The notes under the pieces are model-generated. The model saw only the letters and a program-made list of their open reading frames with translations, did not search any database and was not told the origin of the DNA. From Bacteroidaceae bacterium (GTDB lineage Bacteria; Bacteroidota; Bacteroidia; Bacteroidales; Bacteroidaceae): a stretch of DNA of 64,000 nucleotides. Below are positions 40,406-50,438 of this stretch, piece after piece. Position numbers and translations under genes: made by a program. The stretch lies in assembly GCA_017442855.1 (NCBI GenBank), contig JAFSPM010000026.1, positions 62,001 through 126,000 of the forward strand, written 5' to 3'. Numbering within the stretch: the first letter of the stretch is position 1; each line of letters opens with the position of its first letter.

Positions 40406-41635
40406 ATGAAGAAGTTAATAACCATATTGGTGTTGCTGCTGCTGCCTTCAGCACAGCTGCTGACAATGGCACAGGAGACGATAGTGCCTGAGGAACAGGA
40501 GACAGGCAGGCAGAAGCAGAAGGACGAGAAGGTGTTCTACAAGGGACAGGCTCACGTGAGCAGGGTGTTGCTGTATCGCGACGGGCAGGGCAAGGTACAC
40601 TTAGAGATGCGTGTCACCTACAGCACAGACCTGCTGAACCGTGGCGAGAAACTGTACGTGAGTCCGCAACTGCGTGACGGCGACGAGCGCCTCACCTTCG
40701 CCCCGATGGTGTTCGACGGCAAGAGCAAGAGGTGGCGCGTGCGTAACAGCGATGTCATCGTGGTGGCTGACGAGGCCTACGGTAACTTCCATTTCGACAT
40801 CCATTACGTGGGCACCTACCTGCAGTGGATGCGTGGCTCATCGCTGGCGTTCCTTTCCGAGGAAATCGTGAGTGGCGGCGTTCGCAACCACTTTACCGAC
40901 CTGCTGTTCGACAACCTGCAGGTTCCCCTGCGCAGTGAGGGCGAGAAGATACAGCCCCTCGTAGCCGGAAGCAGCGAGGCGTTCACACAGCCCGCCCCTG
41001 TGGCAACGCAGACCGTCCCCGAACAGGCGGCCAAGCCTGCCAAGGCACCGAAGGAGAAGAAAGTAAAGCTGGCGAAAGCTCCCAAGGAGAAGCTGGCGAA
41101 AGCCAAGTCTGAACCGGAAACGGGTGGTCGTTTCCACCTTCGTACCAACTTACTTTACGATATTGCCCTGCTCCCCAATGTGGGCTTGGAACTCGGCGTC
41201 AGTCCCAAGGTGTCAGTGGTGCTGAATGCTGGCGGCAACTGGATCAAGAACGACCATAAGCACTGGTACTGGCGTGTGCTCACTGCCGATGTCGAGGGTC
41301 GCTACTGGTTAGGCAAGCGTCCGTCCTACAACGGCTTTCAGCACAGGGGGCACCATGTAGGCATCTACGGTGCTGTCTATCGCTACGACATCGAGTTCGG
41401 CCACAAGGGTCAGATGGGCGATTTCGCCTATGGCGCTGGTTTCAGCTACGGCTACTCGTTCCCTATAGGCCGCAGGCTCAGCCTGGACATGGCGTTGGGC
41501 GTGGGCTACATCGGCGGCAAGTACAAGGAATACGAGCCACAGGACGACTGCTACGTTTGGCTGGCCGACAAGCAGCGACACTACTTCGGGCCTACCAAAG
41601 CGGAGGTAACGTTGGTTTGGCACTTAGGTAAATAA
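40406..41635 (+). CDS. DUF3868 + DUF3575 outer-membrane protein of the pilus locus
   Basis: 409 residues with a signal peptide. The N-terminal DUF3868-like domain (about 45-170; GQAHVSRVLLYRDG, TYSTDLLNRGE) resembles the 37505 product. A Lys/Ala/Pro-rich linker (about 205-240; AKPAKAPKEKKVKLAKAPKE) leads to a C-terminal DUF3575 beta-barrel (FHLRTNLLYDIALLPNVGLE to the end). Probably sits in the outer membrane at the pilus base. ATG 40406 was preferred to the TTG two codons upstream. Confidence 0.85.
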   Translation: MKKLITILVLLLLPSAQLLTMAQETIVPEEQETGRQKQKDEKVFYKGQAHVSRVLLYRDGQGKVHLEMRVTYSTDLLNRGEKLYVSPQLRDGDERLTFAPMVFDGKSKRWRVRNSDVIVVADEAYGNFHFDIHYVGTYLQWMRGSSLAFLSEEIVSGGVRNHFTDLLFDNLQVPLRSEGEKIQPLVAGSSEAFTQPAPVATQTVPEQAAKPAKAPKEKKVKLAKAPKEKLAKAKSEPETGGRFHLRTNLLYDIALLPNVGLELGVSPKVSVVLNAGGNWIKNDHKHWYWRVLTADVEGRYWLGKRPSYNGFQHRGHHVGIYGAVYRYDIEFGHKGQMGDFAYGAGFSYGYSFPIGRRLSLDMALGVGYIGGKYKEYEPQDDCYVWLADKQRHYFGPTKAEVTLVWHLGK

Positions 41636-41716
41636 TTGATAATTGATAATTGATTAGAGTGAATATTATTCCAAAAAGGGATATTTATTATTGTTTAACT
41701 AAAATTTCTAAGTATT

Positions 41717-42898
41717 ATGAAGAAATTTATGTATTTGCTGCCAGTTGCCGCTTTGGCAATGGCAAGCTGCTCGAACAGCGATGACCCCATTGCTGAACAG
41801 AGTTCTCCCAAGCTGGCATCTGCCGACCAGCTGCTGATCCGTCCCGCCATCGGCGGCGCCAGCACACGTGTGGCCACAGCCTTCGACGCTACCGCTTTGC
41901 AGGCTGCCGGTTTCAGCATGATCATGACCGGTAGTTTCGTGAATGATGACGGTGGCAAGCCGGGCACCACCGCCTATGACACATCCGGCACAAAGACCGT
42001 TAACTACGCTGGCGGCGCATGGTCACTGTCTGACGCTACTGCCGCTCTCTGGTGGGGCGATGCCACCACCAAGGCCACATTTGCCGCTTACGCTCCTGCC
42101 GGTGCCACCATCGGCTCTGAGGTGGAGATACCTACCGCCTTGGCTACCCAGCAAGACTATATCGTGGCTTACAACGAGGGTGTGAAGGCCGACTTCAAGA
42201 GCGGTGTGCCATTGAACTTCCAGCACGTCACCTCACAGGTGGTTATCAAGGCAAAGAACCTGGCTACCAGCGATGTTACCATCAAGGTGAAGGGCACCCG
42301 CATGGTGAACCTGGTATCCAAGGGCACGCTCTCACTGCCTACCGTAGCTACCAACGGCGACTTCAGCTGGGACAGTTACACCCCTTGGGCTTTGGGTACC
42401 TCTACAGCCACCTATTCAGGCTCTGAGGCTGCCGAGGTTACACTGGAGGAGTCAAATGCCCAGGAGATTGGCCAGCCTTTGTACCTGCTGCCACAGCAGC
42501 TGACAGCCGCTACTTACACCTCAACAGGCACAGAGGATTGGGCAACCGACGTTACAGGCAATGCCATCGCCTTCCTGATCCAAGTGAAAGATGCCTCAAA
42601 TTCAGCGATCTATCCAGCCGTTCAAACCGCTGGTACCGAGTACGCTTGGGCATACGTGCCAGTTGACACCAACTGGGAGCCGGGCAAGAAGTACATCTAT
42701 ACCATCAACTTCACCAAGGACGCTTACGGTAAGGTGGATCCTAACCAGGAAGATGGAACTGATGATCCTACAGATGACGGTGACCCAGGTACAGACGATC
42801 CAGAACCAGGCGAGGAGATTGCTGAGGACAACGTACAGCTGACCTTCACCGTTACCGTTGAGGACTGGACCGAGATGTCTGAGTCAAAGAACCTCTAA
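41717..42898 (+). CDS. Fimbrillin family lipoprotein, likely major pilin
   Basis: 393 residues with lipobox LAMASCSNSDD. The fimbrillin (Mfa-like) fold has two transthyretin-like beta domains; N-terminal ISTRV-type processing segment (ASTRVATAFDATAL) suits cleavage by an Arg-specific protease before assembly. The C-terminus, after an Asp/Pro/Gly-rich tract (about 346-370), ends LTFTVTVEDWTEMSESKNL, the expected final strand region. It is first of five consecutive fimbrillins and is followed by a hairpin, so it may be the most abundant. Confidence 0.85.
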   Translation: MKKFMYLLPVAALAMASCSNSDDPIAEQSSPKLASADQLLIRPAIGGASTRVATAFDATALQAAGFSMIMTGSFVNDDGGKPGTTAYDTSGTKTVNYAGGAWSLSDATAALWWGDATTKATFAAYAPAGATIGSEVEIPTALATQQDYIVAYNEGVKADFKSGVPLNFQHVTSQVVIKAKNLATSDVTIKVKGTRMVNLVSKGTLSLPTVATNGDFSWDSYTPWALGTSTATYSGSEAAEVTLEESNAQEIGQPLYLLPQQLTAATYTSTGTEDWATDVTGNAIAFLIQVKDASNSAIYPAVQTAGTEYAWAYVPVDTNWEPGKKYIYTINFTKDAYGKVDPNQEDGTDDPTDDGDPGTDDPEPGEEIAEDNVQLTFTVTVEDWTEMSESKNL

Positions 42899-42980
42899 TA
42901 TGGGATGACAGAACGGTTTCCTTGGCGGGCTTTGGCCTGTCAAAGTGACAACCTGCAAGTTTATGAGAATCTGAACAATG

Positions 42981-43017
42981 GGGTGCCGCCTGCGGCGCCG
43001 GCCTGTGGCGGCATCCC
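42981..43017 (+). promoter_or_regulatory. GC-rich hairpin after the first fimbrillin gene
   Basis: GGGTGCCGCC pairs with GGCGGCATCCC (one bulge) and is followed only by TTT. It could act as a partial terminator or a 3' RNA stabiliser between the first and later pilins. Confidence 0.5.
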
Positions 43018-43059
43018 TTTACATAGAGAAAGACAGGACAATTAAACGTTCAACCGAAC

Positions 43060-44232
43060 ATGACCAACCATATAATAAGATATGGACTGCTGTTGCTGTG
43101 GCTGCCCGTGATGGCCGCCTGCTCAGCCGACAGTGTGGTGACGGCTGACTCTGCCACTGACAGCGGACAGGCATTCGTCAACGGCGACGAGCTGCCCATC
43201 AGCTATGCCGTGAGCGAGGAGGCGGTGACGCGTGCCGAGACATTGGGCGGCGACTTCCGCGTGTGCGCCTGGATGTATGACGGTTCCACGGCCGCTGAAC
43301 CTTACAACAATGGCGAGGAGGAGCTGTGGGTGGGCTCACAAATACTCGAAGACCGCTACCGTGGTGAGACGGTGAGCGAGAACGCCGGTGTGTGGAGCAC
43401 CGAGGCCATGCACTACTGGCCCCGCAGTTGGTTCAACGTGGATTTCTACGCCACCTATCCAACCACCTTGCCCGACATCTACGTCATCACAGACGACAGC
43501 GACCCCGAAAACACCTATACCTACAAGGGCATCACGCAGACCCTCACCCCCGGCAAGGCGGTGACCGACATGCTCTACGACTTCAGGACCACCAACAGGG
43601 ACGCGTCCGACAACGGGGCGGTGAGCCTCTCCTTCAAGCACGCCCTCTCGAAGGTGTCGTTCGTGGGCGTGACCACCAACGCGGGCTGGCACGTACAGGT
43701 GAGTGCCATGAGCCTGCACAACATCTGTTCCACCGGCACGTTCGACATCAAGGGTGGTGAGTGGAACGCCGCCAGCCTGGGCGGCAAGACCACCTATACA
43801 CTGCCGCTTGCCGGCACCGGCACCGTCAGCTTCGACGATGAGAGCGATGACGCCACGGCCCTCACGGCCACAGGCACGCCACTGATGCTGATAGGCCAGC
43901 GGCTCACGGCGTGGGACACGGCCAGCACCATAGCCGTGAACGATGCTTCCGATGGCCCCAAGGGCAGCTATCTGCAGCTTACCTGCCTGATTTATAGTAC
44001 GGCCAATGGCGGCATAGAACCCATATTGCCTGCCAACGGCACCCCTACTGAGATATACGTGCCGCTGACCAACGGCACCGACGGCTGGCAGCCGGGCAAG
44101 CACTATACCTATACCCTCAACTTCGGCGGGGGCTATGATGCCGAAGGCAATGTAAACATCGTACCGGTAACGATGACCACCACGGTGGCCGACTGGGAGG
44201 AAGGCACCACCACCAACGGAGTGGCAGAGTGA
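43060..44232 (+). CDS. Fimbrillin family lipoprotein
   Basis: 390 residues; lipobox PVMAACSADS. Fimbrillin features: EEAVTRAETLGGDFRVCAWM, KHALSKVSFVGVT, and VTMTTTVADWEEG near the end. Notably GC-rich. Minor pilin or tip-complex subunit by position. Confidence 0.85.
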   Translation: MTNHIIRYGLLLLWLPVMAACSADSVVTADSATDSGQAFVNGDELPISYAVSEEAVTRAETLGGDFRVCAWMYDGSTAAEPYNNGEEELWVGSQILEDRYRGETVSENAGVWSTEAMHYWPRSWFNVDFYATYPTTLPDIYVITDDSDPENTYTYKGITQTLTPGKAVTDMLYDFRTTNRDASDNGAVSLSFKHALSKVSFVGVTTNAGWHVQVSAMSLHNICSTGTFDIKGGEWNAASLGGKTTYTLPLAGTGTVSFDDESDDATALTATGTPLMLIGQRLTAWDTASTIAVNDASDGPKGSYLQLTCLIYSTANGGIEPILPANGTPTEIYVPLTNGTDGWQPGKHYTYTLNFGGGYDAEGNVNIVPVTMTTTVADWEEGTTTNGVAE

Positions 44233-44379
44233 TGAAGACTGAAAACAACCTACGGGCCTTGTGTCCGCCTGACATATATGAACGACGAGCCATGTGTTCC
44301 GCCAACCAGGAGGGGGATGCCCTCAGGGGGGTACGGAGAGTATGACAAAGATTATTGTATAACTTAAAAATAAAGAATT

Positions 44380-45600
44380 ATGAAAAAGCGTTACTACCTT
44401 TTAGCTGCTTTGGCAACAGTATTGTTTGCCTGCAACAAAGACGTCACCCTGCTCACGCCTGATGAAGTGGGCAAGGTAGCTGTGGTGGACGACACCAACC
44501 CGGCGAAGGAAGACGAGGGCGACCCCGAAGAGGCTACCGACCCCGTTGAAACCACCGACCCTGTAGAGAATACCGAGGTGGGCGATGCCACCGAAGACCT
44601 CGTGCCCATCCTTCTCGGCACCAGCTTCTCGGCCGATGCCGCCACCACCCGTACGGAGAGCACTACTTATCAGGCTACCGAGCTGATTGATGGCAGTGCT
44701 GTGGGAGTATATATTTATAAGACTGGGAATAAAGATAAGGATACTGACAGTTATGGCTATCATAATATAGCTTATACATCTAACAGTATATCTGAAGCTG
44801 GTGATTTAAGTTTGGTTACAGCTGCTGACCAGCCATATTATCCTTCTTTGAAGACACAGAAGATTGATATCTATGCTTTCTCACCTCGTTCTATTACAAC
44901 CGCAACTACTAAATTGTCTGAGCAGGCTGCTGTAAGTTTTAACATAACTGCAGACCAGTCTACAGATGCAAACTATAAAGCGAGTGACTTCATTTGGGGG
45001 GCAAACACCAGTACGGTAAATGCGGAATCCAACAGAAACTCCAAAGTGGCAGTTCCGTTGCAACACATGGGCAGCAAGATTATCGTCAACCTGCGCGAGG
45101 GTCATGGCATGGCTGGCAAGCTGGCAGGTGCCGACGTGCAGATAAAAGGCCAGATAGAAGGAACTGTAAATCTGACCACAGGAGCGATGACAGGAGGAGG
45201 AACAGATGCCGCTGTTTATTTGGCAAAGACATTGGCAAGTGGTACAACAACCGCACCAACAGGCTTTGTTCTGGATCCAACTAATTATTCTTCAGAAGAC
45301 GCCCTTGACCATAAGTTCTATTCATGTGCCGGAATTATCTATCCAGCAGTGGTGAATAATAGTGCAACCGATAATTTTGAGTTTATCACCATTACCTTGG
45401 CTGATGGTACTTCCGGTACAACGGGTGGTACGCAGTATAAATATAAAGTTTCTGGTAAGATTCCCAATGATACTGGTTTCGAAGCCGGCAAGGTATATAC
45501 CTATAACATCACCGTCAACGCCACTGGTATTGACCTGACCACCACCATCACAAACTGGGATAGCTCACCAAGTGCAGTTGCTGGCAACGCCACTTTCTGA
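44380..45600 (+). CDS. Fimbrillin family lipoprotein with mosaic base composition
   Basis: 406 residues; lipobox TVLFACNKD. An acidic Asp/Glu/Pro tract (about 30-75), then fimbrillin features (TTRTESTTYQATELIDGSA, LQHMGSKIIVNLREG, ITVNATGIDLTTTITNWDSS). GC-rich ends and a GC-rich middle alternate with AT-rich blocks at about 44690-45000 and 45170-45480, which suggests segmental exchange with other pilin genes. Confidence 0.85.
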   Translation: MKKRYYLLAALATVLFACNKDVTLLTPDEVGKVAVVDDTNPAKEDEGDPEEATDPVETTDPVENTEVGDATEDLVPILLGTSFSADAATTRTESTTYQATELIDGSAVGVYIYKTGNKDKDTDSYGYHNIAYTSNSISEAGDLSLVTAADQPYYPSLKTQKIDIYAFSPRSITTATTKLSEQAAVSFNITADQSTDANYKASDFIWGANTSTVNAESNRNSKVAVPLQHMGSKIIVNLREGHGMAGKLAGADVQIKGQIEGTVNLTTGAMTGGGTDAAVYLAKTLASGTTTAPTGFVLDPTNYSSEDALDHKFYSCAGIIYPAVVNNSATDNFEFITITLADGTSGTTGGTQYKYKVSGKIPNDTGFEAGKVYTYNITVNATGIDLTTTITNWDSSPSAVAGNATF

Positions 45601-45652
45601 TGCCATAGGCACAGATACCAAGCAAGTGATACGTTTTTTTAAACTTATTGAT

Positions 45653-46864
45653 ATGAACAGACAGCTGTATTTGACTGGATGCGTGTTGCTGACGGCACTG
45701 GCAGGCTGCTCGGTGGACGACCACGAGCTGCAATATCCCGACGGCACCCCAAGCGCTACCCGTTGCGAGATACTGCTCAGCACCACCAACCTTGAGGTGC
45801 AACAGGCACAGACTCGCAGCGAAGGTCGGCAGTCAGGCGTTTCTGCTGCCTCCAACTATGGGTTGGCAGGTGGCGCACTGCCACAAGGGGCTTCCACCCG
45901 CACGGAGCAGTTTGACAGCGACGAGACGGTATATGTCTGGGCAGATGAGGTGAGCACCAGCGGCACAGCCGTCTATGCCGACATACAGGCGTGGGCGCTG
46001 ACGGCTGACGGCAGCGGCGGCCTTACGGGTGGCAGCCGCTACTTTCCAGCCAACGGCAGCCACAGCCTCGACTTCTACGCCCTGCATGGCAACCTCAGCA
46101 GTGTGCCTACGGGTGCCTTGGGCAGCTATACCCACACGGTGGACAACGTGCAGACCGCCCCGGCGAGCCGCCAGACCAGCGACCTGCTCTATGCCACCAA
46201 CCAGGGGGTGTCGGCCAGCGGAGGCTCGTGGGTGGCAGGCCGTTATGTCAAGGAGGTGCCGCTCAACTTCAAGCACCTGCTGGCCAAGGTCAAGGTGGCC
46301 ATCACGGCCGATGTGCCGTCTGACCTCGACGACTGCACCCTGTTCTTCAACGACGGGGGTGGTACGCTCAGGGTAACACCCGGCAAGGTGGCGCCCGCCA
46401 CGCTGACCGACCCCGATGTGTGCGCGGCCATGCTGGGCACCCACTCGCCGGTGAGCGTGCAGATGGCGGTAGAGCAGGTGACCAGTTTCTCCACCACCCC
46501 TGAGAGCTATGGCGAGGCCATCGTGGTGCCGCAGGCTTACAGCGGCAGGGCTATGATATCGGTCCGCCTGTCGGGTGGGGGCGTGCTGTCGTTCAAGCCT
46601 TCCAGCATCACGTTGCAGGCAGGCAAGGAATACACCTTCCACGTGACGGTGGACAGCAACGGCGAGCTGCGCGTCACCTATATCCTCAACCCGTGGGGAG
46701 AGGGCAGCATTGAGGTTGATCCCGAGCCTGAGGTGTTGGCTGGCGCCACCATCCTCAACCCGTGGGGTACTGGTGTGATAGAGCACGAGACACCTGAGGA
46801 CATCGATGCCGCCAATGGTGACATCAACGATTGGGGGGCAGGCAGCAATGGCAATGACTCCTGA
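45653..46864 (+). CDS. Fimbrillin family lipoprotein
   Basis: 403 residues from MNRQLYLTGCVLLTALAGCS; the longer frame overlaps the previous gene. Fimbrillin core (FKHLLAKVKVAITADVPSD, ITLQAGKEYTFHVTVDSNGE). The C-terminus carries two near-copies of the sequence ILNPWGEG/ILNPWGTG, about 23 residues apart, each a likely terminal strand. Minor pilin by position. Confidence 0.85.
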   Translation: MNRQLYLTGCVLLTALAGCSVDDHELQYPDGTPSATRCEILLSTTNLEVQQAQTRSEGRQSGVSAASNYGLAGGALPQGASTRTEQFDSDETVYVWADEVSTSGTAVYADIQAWALTADGSGGLTGGSRYFPANGSHSLDFYALHGNLSSVPTGALGSYTHTVDNVQTAPASRQTSDLLYATNQGVSASGGSWVAGRYVKEVPLNFKHLLAKVKVAITADVPSDLDDCTLFFNDGGGTLRVTPGKVAPATLTDPDVCAAMLGTHSPVSVQMAVEQVTSFSTTPESYGEAIVVPQAYSGRAMISVRLSGGGVLSFKPSSITLQAGKEYTFHVTVDSNGELRVTYILNPWGEGSIEVDPEPEVLAGATILNPWGTGVIEHETPEDIDAANGDINDWGAGSNGNDS

Positions 46865-46895
46865 AATGTATGAGTAACAAAATAACACTATAATT

Positions 46896-48023
46896 ATGGA
46901 AAAAATGACAAGATCTTTTCGTGTACGGCTGAAATGGGTGGCCTGTGCGCTGTTGCTGCCAATCACGGTGGCGTGTAGCCACGACGAGGTGCTGGACGCT
47001 CCCGAGGTGGCGAAGGCAGATGTTACACCCACACCGCCCGACCCGTCAGGTCAGGACAATGGCGAGGCTGTGACCGCTGATATGCTGACCTTGCGATACA
47101 GCACGGGCAGCGCCGACACCCGTGCCGACGCGCCGGCTGCCGCCACCGCCGACTTGCAGCAGGCAGAGTTTGCCACAGGGCAGGTGGTGGACGTGTATCT
47201 GAAGGACGTGATTGTTAATGAAGCTGCCGACAAGATCAGCAGTTTCATTACCTTGCAGTGTACTGCCACAAGCGGCTCTAACAACCTTACATTGCCAGGT
47301 ACATACAAGATAGGCAGTGGCTCGGCAACCACATTGACCAAGCTCACCTATCCCTATACGGGCGACTATCCCACCGCCTATGGCGTAAAACCTACAGGCA
47401 CTGATGTTACAGGAAGTTTCACGGTGCAGACCAACCAGAAGACGGAGGTCAACTACTTAGCCAGCGACCTGGTGTTCAGTGCCCAGAAGACTTTCCTACA
47501 GACATCAGGGGCGCTTGAGATGGAGTTCAACCACATGCTCTGCAAGATTGTGGTGAACGTCACGGCTGCCGCCGATGCCGGCTATACCAACGATCAGCTG
47601 GCAGCTGCCGAGGTGGTGGTGAAAGCTTATCCCACCGTTTCATTGACCCCATTGTTGAGCGGCACAGGTGTGCTGACGTATAGCAATACAGATGTTAGTA
47701 GCGGTACACGTAGCAACATCCAGTGCCTGGCTGGTGGAGCCTGCATCATACCGCCCCAGCGCTATGCACAAGATGATGTGTTCATTAGCGTTACCGTGCG
47801 CGGACAGGAGTTCACTACTGTCATGAGCGGCACCAAGACTTTCGAGCCTGGCTTGTGCTACACCTACACGGTGGCGGTAAGTGCCGACACCACAACTCCT
47901 GCCACAGCAACGTTGACCAGCATTACCAACTGGGGCAGCAATGAGAATGTGAATGTAACATCCAATGGTGGTACTAACAGTGGCTATGCCTTTATCAACA
48001 ATGAATTGAATATTAAAAAATAG
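46896..48023 (+). CDS. Fimbrillin family lipoprotein
   Basis: 375 residues; lipobox ITVACSHDE. Fimbrillin features: LRYSTGSADTRADAPAA, FNHMLCKIVVNVTAAADAG, CLAGGACIIPPQRYAQDD, and SITNWGSNENVNVTS near the end. It lies 3 bp before the DGR target gene, so it is translated in step with it and is the probable subtip partner. Confidence 0.85.
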   Translation: MEKMTRSFRVRLKWVACALLLPITVACSHDEVLDAPEVAKADVTPTPPDPSGQDNGEAVTADMLTLRYSTGSADTRADAPAAATADLQQAEFATGQVVDVYLKDVIVNEAADKISSFITLQCTATSGSNNLTLPGTYKIGSGSATTLTKLTYPYTGDYPTAYGVKPTGTDVTGSFTVQTNQKTEVNYLASDLVFSAQKTFLQTSGALEMEFNHMLCKIVVNVTAAADAGYTNDQLAAAEVVVKAYPTVSLTPLLSGTGVLTYSNTDVSSGTRSNIQCLAGGACIIPPQRYAQDDVFISVTVRGQEFTTVMSGTKTFEPGLCYTYTVAVSADTTTPATATLTSITNWGSNENVNVTSNGGTNSGYAFINNELNIKK

Positions 48024-48026
48024 AAT

Positions 48027-50405
48027 ATGGATATGGAAAGAAACAAATTAATCCGACTTTTCGCCTTGTTGCCTTTGGCCACAGTGCTGACCATGTGTAC
48101 CGACGACATGGCTGAACGAGGTCTTGGCTATGGCGAGGCCCATACGCCTATTGCCCTCAACGTGGCATTTGATCAGTCAGAGAAGGCTGACACCAGGGCT
48201 GCTGATGGTTTGCAGAACACTGGTTTTCTGCCTACTTATCAATTCCTTCGCCTGTTTGCTGACCAGAATGACGATAATTATACTCAATACGAAACTACCT
48301 ATAAACCAACGGCCGCTACCACCATTGCCGTGCAGAGTGGCGCTGCGGTGCCCTATTTCAAGGCTGGTGGAACGGCTGTTAATGTGTATGGCTGGTATCC
48401 CGCCTTGGACAACAATAAAAGCTTTACGGTGCAGGATGACCAAAGTACACAAGACAACTATGTGAAGAGCGATCTGCTATTGGCCAACAAAGTGCAGAGC
48501 ACACGTAATCTTGGCACAGGTGTTGTAACGCCGGCTACCCTAACATTCAGTCACGTGATGTCGAAGATTGTACTGAATGTTACGGCTGGCGACGGTGTCA
48601 CGGTCAATAACGTGAGGTTGGCCGGTGTGAAGAAAACCGTTGCCATCAATGATGCTACAAAGACAGCGCTGACATTAGGCTCCGCATCAGGCGATGCTGG
48701 CGAGGTGACTGTTCATAGCACATCATTCACAAGCAGCAGTGGTAAGCAAACCATGGCGGCTGTTATCCCTCCGCAGAGTGTAAGCGGCGACTTCATTAAA
48801 GTGAATGTCGCGGTAGGTGGCAGCTCAAGAGATGTCACCTTCGCCTTGGGTGAAGCCAAAACTTTGGCTACCAACCAGACCTACACGCTGACGCTGACCG
48901 TGAACAAGCAGAACATTGGTGCCACGCTTACCATTTCTGGTTGGACAGCATCCTCATCTGCCGTCGATATTGCACCTTCCACCGAGGGCGGAGGCGGTCT
49001 TCTCAGCCTTGACGAAAACATTTTTGATACCACTTATAGCACAACAAGCCCCACACTAAATGTTACTGCTACAACAGATTGCTCATCTGTACAAGCTACG
49101 AGCACCAATACCGGTGTGGCAACCGTATCTGTTAGTGGTAAAGTAACCACCATCACAGCTGTTCATGCAGGAACTGCCAAGGTGGTAATCTCGGAAGTGG
49201 GAGGTGATGATTTCGGCGTGGTGGAGGTCACCGTCAACAAGGCCACCACTGCCGTTGCTACTGCACCGACTAAGAAAAGTGGTCTTAACTATAACACAAG
49301 TGCTCAGGCATTGATAAATGCTGGTACCGCGACCAATGGTACAATACAATATAGTACGGATGGTAGCAGTTATGATACTACTATACCTACAGGTACCAAT
49401 GCTGGCAATTATAATGTTTGGTATAAGGTGGTGGCCCCGAACGCAACTGATTATACAGGTGATACCGATCCTGTAAAACTTGAGAATATCAATATTGCCA
49501 AGATAGCGAATACAGTGTCTGTAAGCCCCACTTCTTTGACGATTGGAGGTGTTAGTGGTACGAATTCTGCAACCGTCAGCCGTAATGGTGATGGCACAAT
49601 TACCATTAATACCAGTAATTCAAGTGCAGCATCTGCTACTGAAATTAATCAGAATACAGGTGTTGTAACTGTTACTGGTGGTGGTACTGCTGGAAATGCC
49701 GAGCTTACCATCAGTGTGGCAGAGGGTACTAATTATTTAGCAGCTACTAATGCGGCTACTATAAATGTCACCACAGTTGCCGATCCTGGTGTTCCTGCTG
49801 CAGATGTTACATCTACTAACATTAGCTTAGGATGGTATCTGGCTAAGAATGGTAAGGTATATGAAAACAAGTCAGATGCTGATGGTATTGGAACAGGTGC
49901 CGTTGCTGCAATTGCTTATATCGGTACTTTGGATAAGTATTTCGATAAGTTCTTAGCTATTGCCTTGGAGGATGCGGCAGCTAGCTATGCAAATTGGAGC
50001 ACTCAATTAACTGCTGTAAATACTTGGGCCGGAACTCACGCTGTAACTATTGGTAGTACTACTTATAATACAGGAACAACTGGAAGTTCTAAATATGATA
50101 CGGTTTCTTCATCATTTACTTCTGTAACTGCAGCTCAAACTCCGCCAGCATCATTATTGAAGGGTTGGCGTATGCCGAGTATGACTGATATCAACGCAGC
50201 CGTTAATGGTCTTGGTGCTGGCAATTACGCAACATTGCGTGACTGGTTCAGTACTCATGGTGGTACTAACATGCAGTCCAACTACTATTGGAGTAGTTCG
50301 GAGCTCAGTAGCAGCAGCGCTTGGCGCAGGCTCTTCAGTAGCGGTAATTGGTACGACGTCAGTAAGACGGGCAATTACTATGTTCGCGCAGTGTTCGCAT
50401 ATTAA
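48027..50405 (+). CDS. DGR-diversified pilus tip adhesin (fimbrillin N-terminus, Ig-like repeats, C-terminal variable domain)
   Basis: 792 residues. An N-terminal fimbrillin region (about 1-320; HVMSKIVLNVTAGDGV, LTLTVNKQNIGATLTISGW) is followed by bacterial Ig-like segments (about 330-590; VSPTSLTIGGVSGTNSATVS). The C-terminal about 190 residues (from ISLGWYLAKNGKVYENKSDA) contain LLKGWRMPSMTDINAAV and end in the variable repeat, YYWSSSELSSSSAWRRLF to VRAVFAY. This is the C-type-lectin-like arrangement of DGR targets, with the hypervariable part at the extreme C-terminus as the retroelement requires. N-terminal pilin plus C-terminal variable lectin implies a tip adhesin. Last gene of the switch-controlled run. 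Confidence 0.88.
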   Translation: MDMERNKLIRLFALLPLATVLTMCTDDMAERGLGYGEAHTPIALNVAFDQSEKADTRAADGLQNTGFLPTYQFLRLFADQNDDNYTQYETTYKPTAATTIAVQSGAAVPYFKAGGTAVNVYGWYPALDNNKSFTVQDDQSTQDNYVKSDLLLANKVQSTRNLGTGVVTPATLTFSHVMSKIVLNVTAGDGVTVNNVRLAGVKKTVAINDATKTALTLGSASGDAGEVTVHSTSFTSSSGKQTMAAVIPPQSVSGDFIKVNVAVGGSSRDVTFALGEAKTLATNQTYTLTLTVNKQNIGATLTISGWTASSSAVDIAPSTEGGGGLLSLDENIFDTTYSTTSPTLNVTATTDCSSVQATSTNTGVATVSVSGKVTTITAVHAGTAKVVISEVGGDDFGVVEVTVNKATTAVATAPTKKSGLNYNTSAQALINAGTATNGTIQYSTDGSSYDTTIPTGTNAGNYNVWYKVVAPNATDYTGDTDPVKLENINIAKIANTVSVSPTSLTIGGVSGTNSATVSRNGDGTITINTSNSSAASATEINQNTGVVTVTGGGTAGNAELTISVAEGTNYLAATNAATINVTTVADPGVPAADVTSTNISLGWYLAKNGKVYENKSDADGIGTGAVAAIAYIGTLDKYFDKFLAIALEDAAASYANWSTQLTAVNTWAGTHAVTIGSTTYNTGTTGSSKYDTVSSSFTSVTAAQTPPASLLKGWRMPSMTDINAAVNGLGAGNYATLRDWFSTHGGTNMQSNYYWSSSELSSSSAWRRLFSSGNWYDVSKTGNYYVRAVFAY
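50274..50402 (+). repeat. DGR variable repeat (VR)
   Basis: 43 codons, CAG to TAT, directly before the stop. Compared with TR2, of equal length, I count 21 differences: 19 fall on template adenines (for example AAC to TAC, CTC, CGC, GTC, GGC) and two do not (a template G matched by A where TR1 has A, and one C to T). The last 24 bases before the TAA are unchanged and form the homing-initiation segment. Confidence 0.96.
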
Positions 50406-50438
50406 CCTCTTTATCTCTTCACCTCTTCACCTCTTAAG

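Noticed and set aside
43336-44103. Long minus-strand frame opposite a fimbrillin gene (255 codons)
   Set aside because: A product of GC-rich codon use in the real gene; His/Gly/Val-rich low-complexity translation without a domain.
45833-47032. 399-codon minus-strand frame opposite two fimbrillin genes
   Set aside because: It spans the gap between two plus-strand lipoprotein genes, has no start context, and its translation is His/Arg/Gly-rich with no family resemblance.
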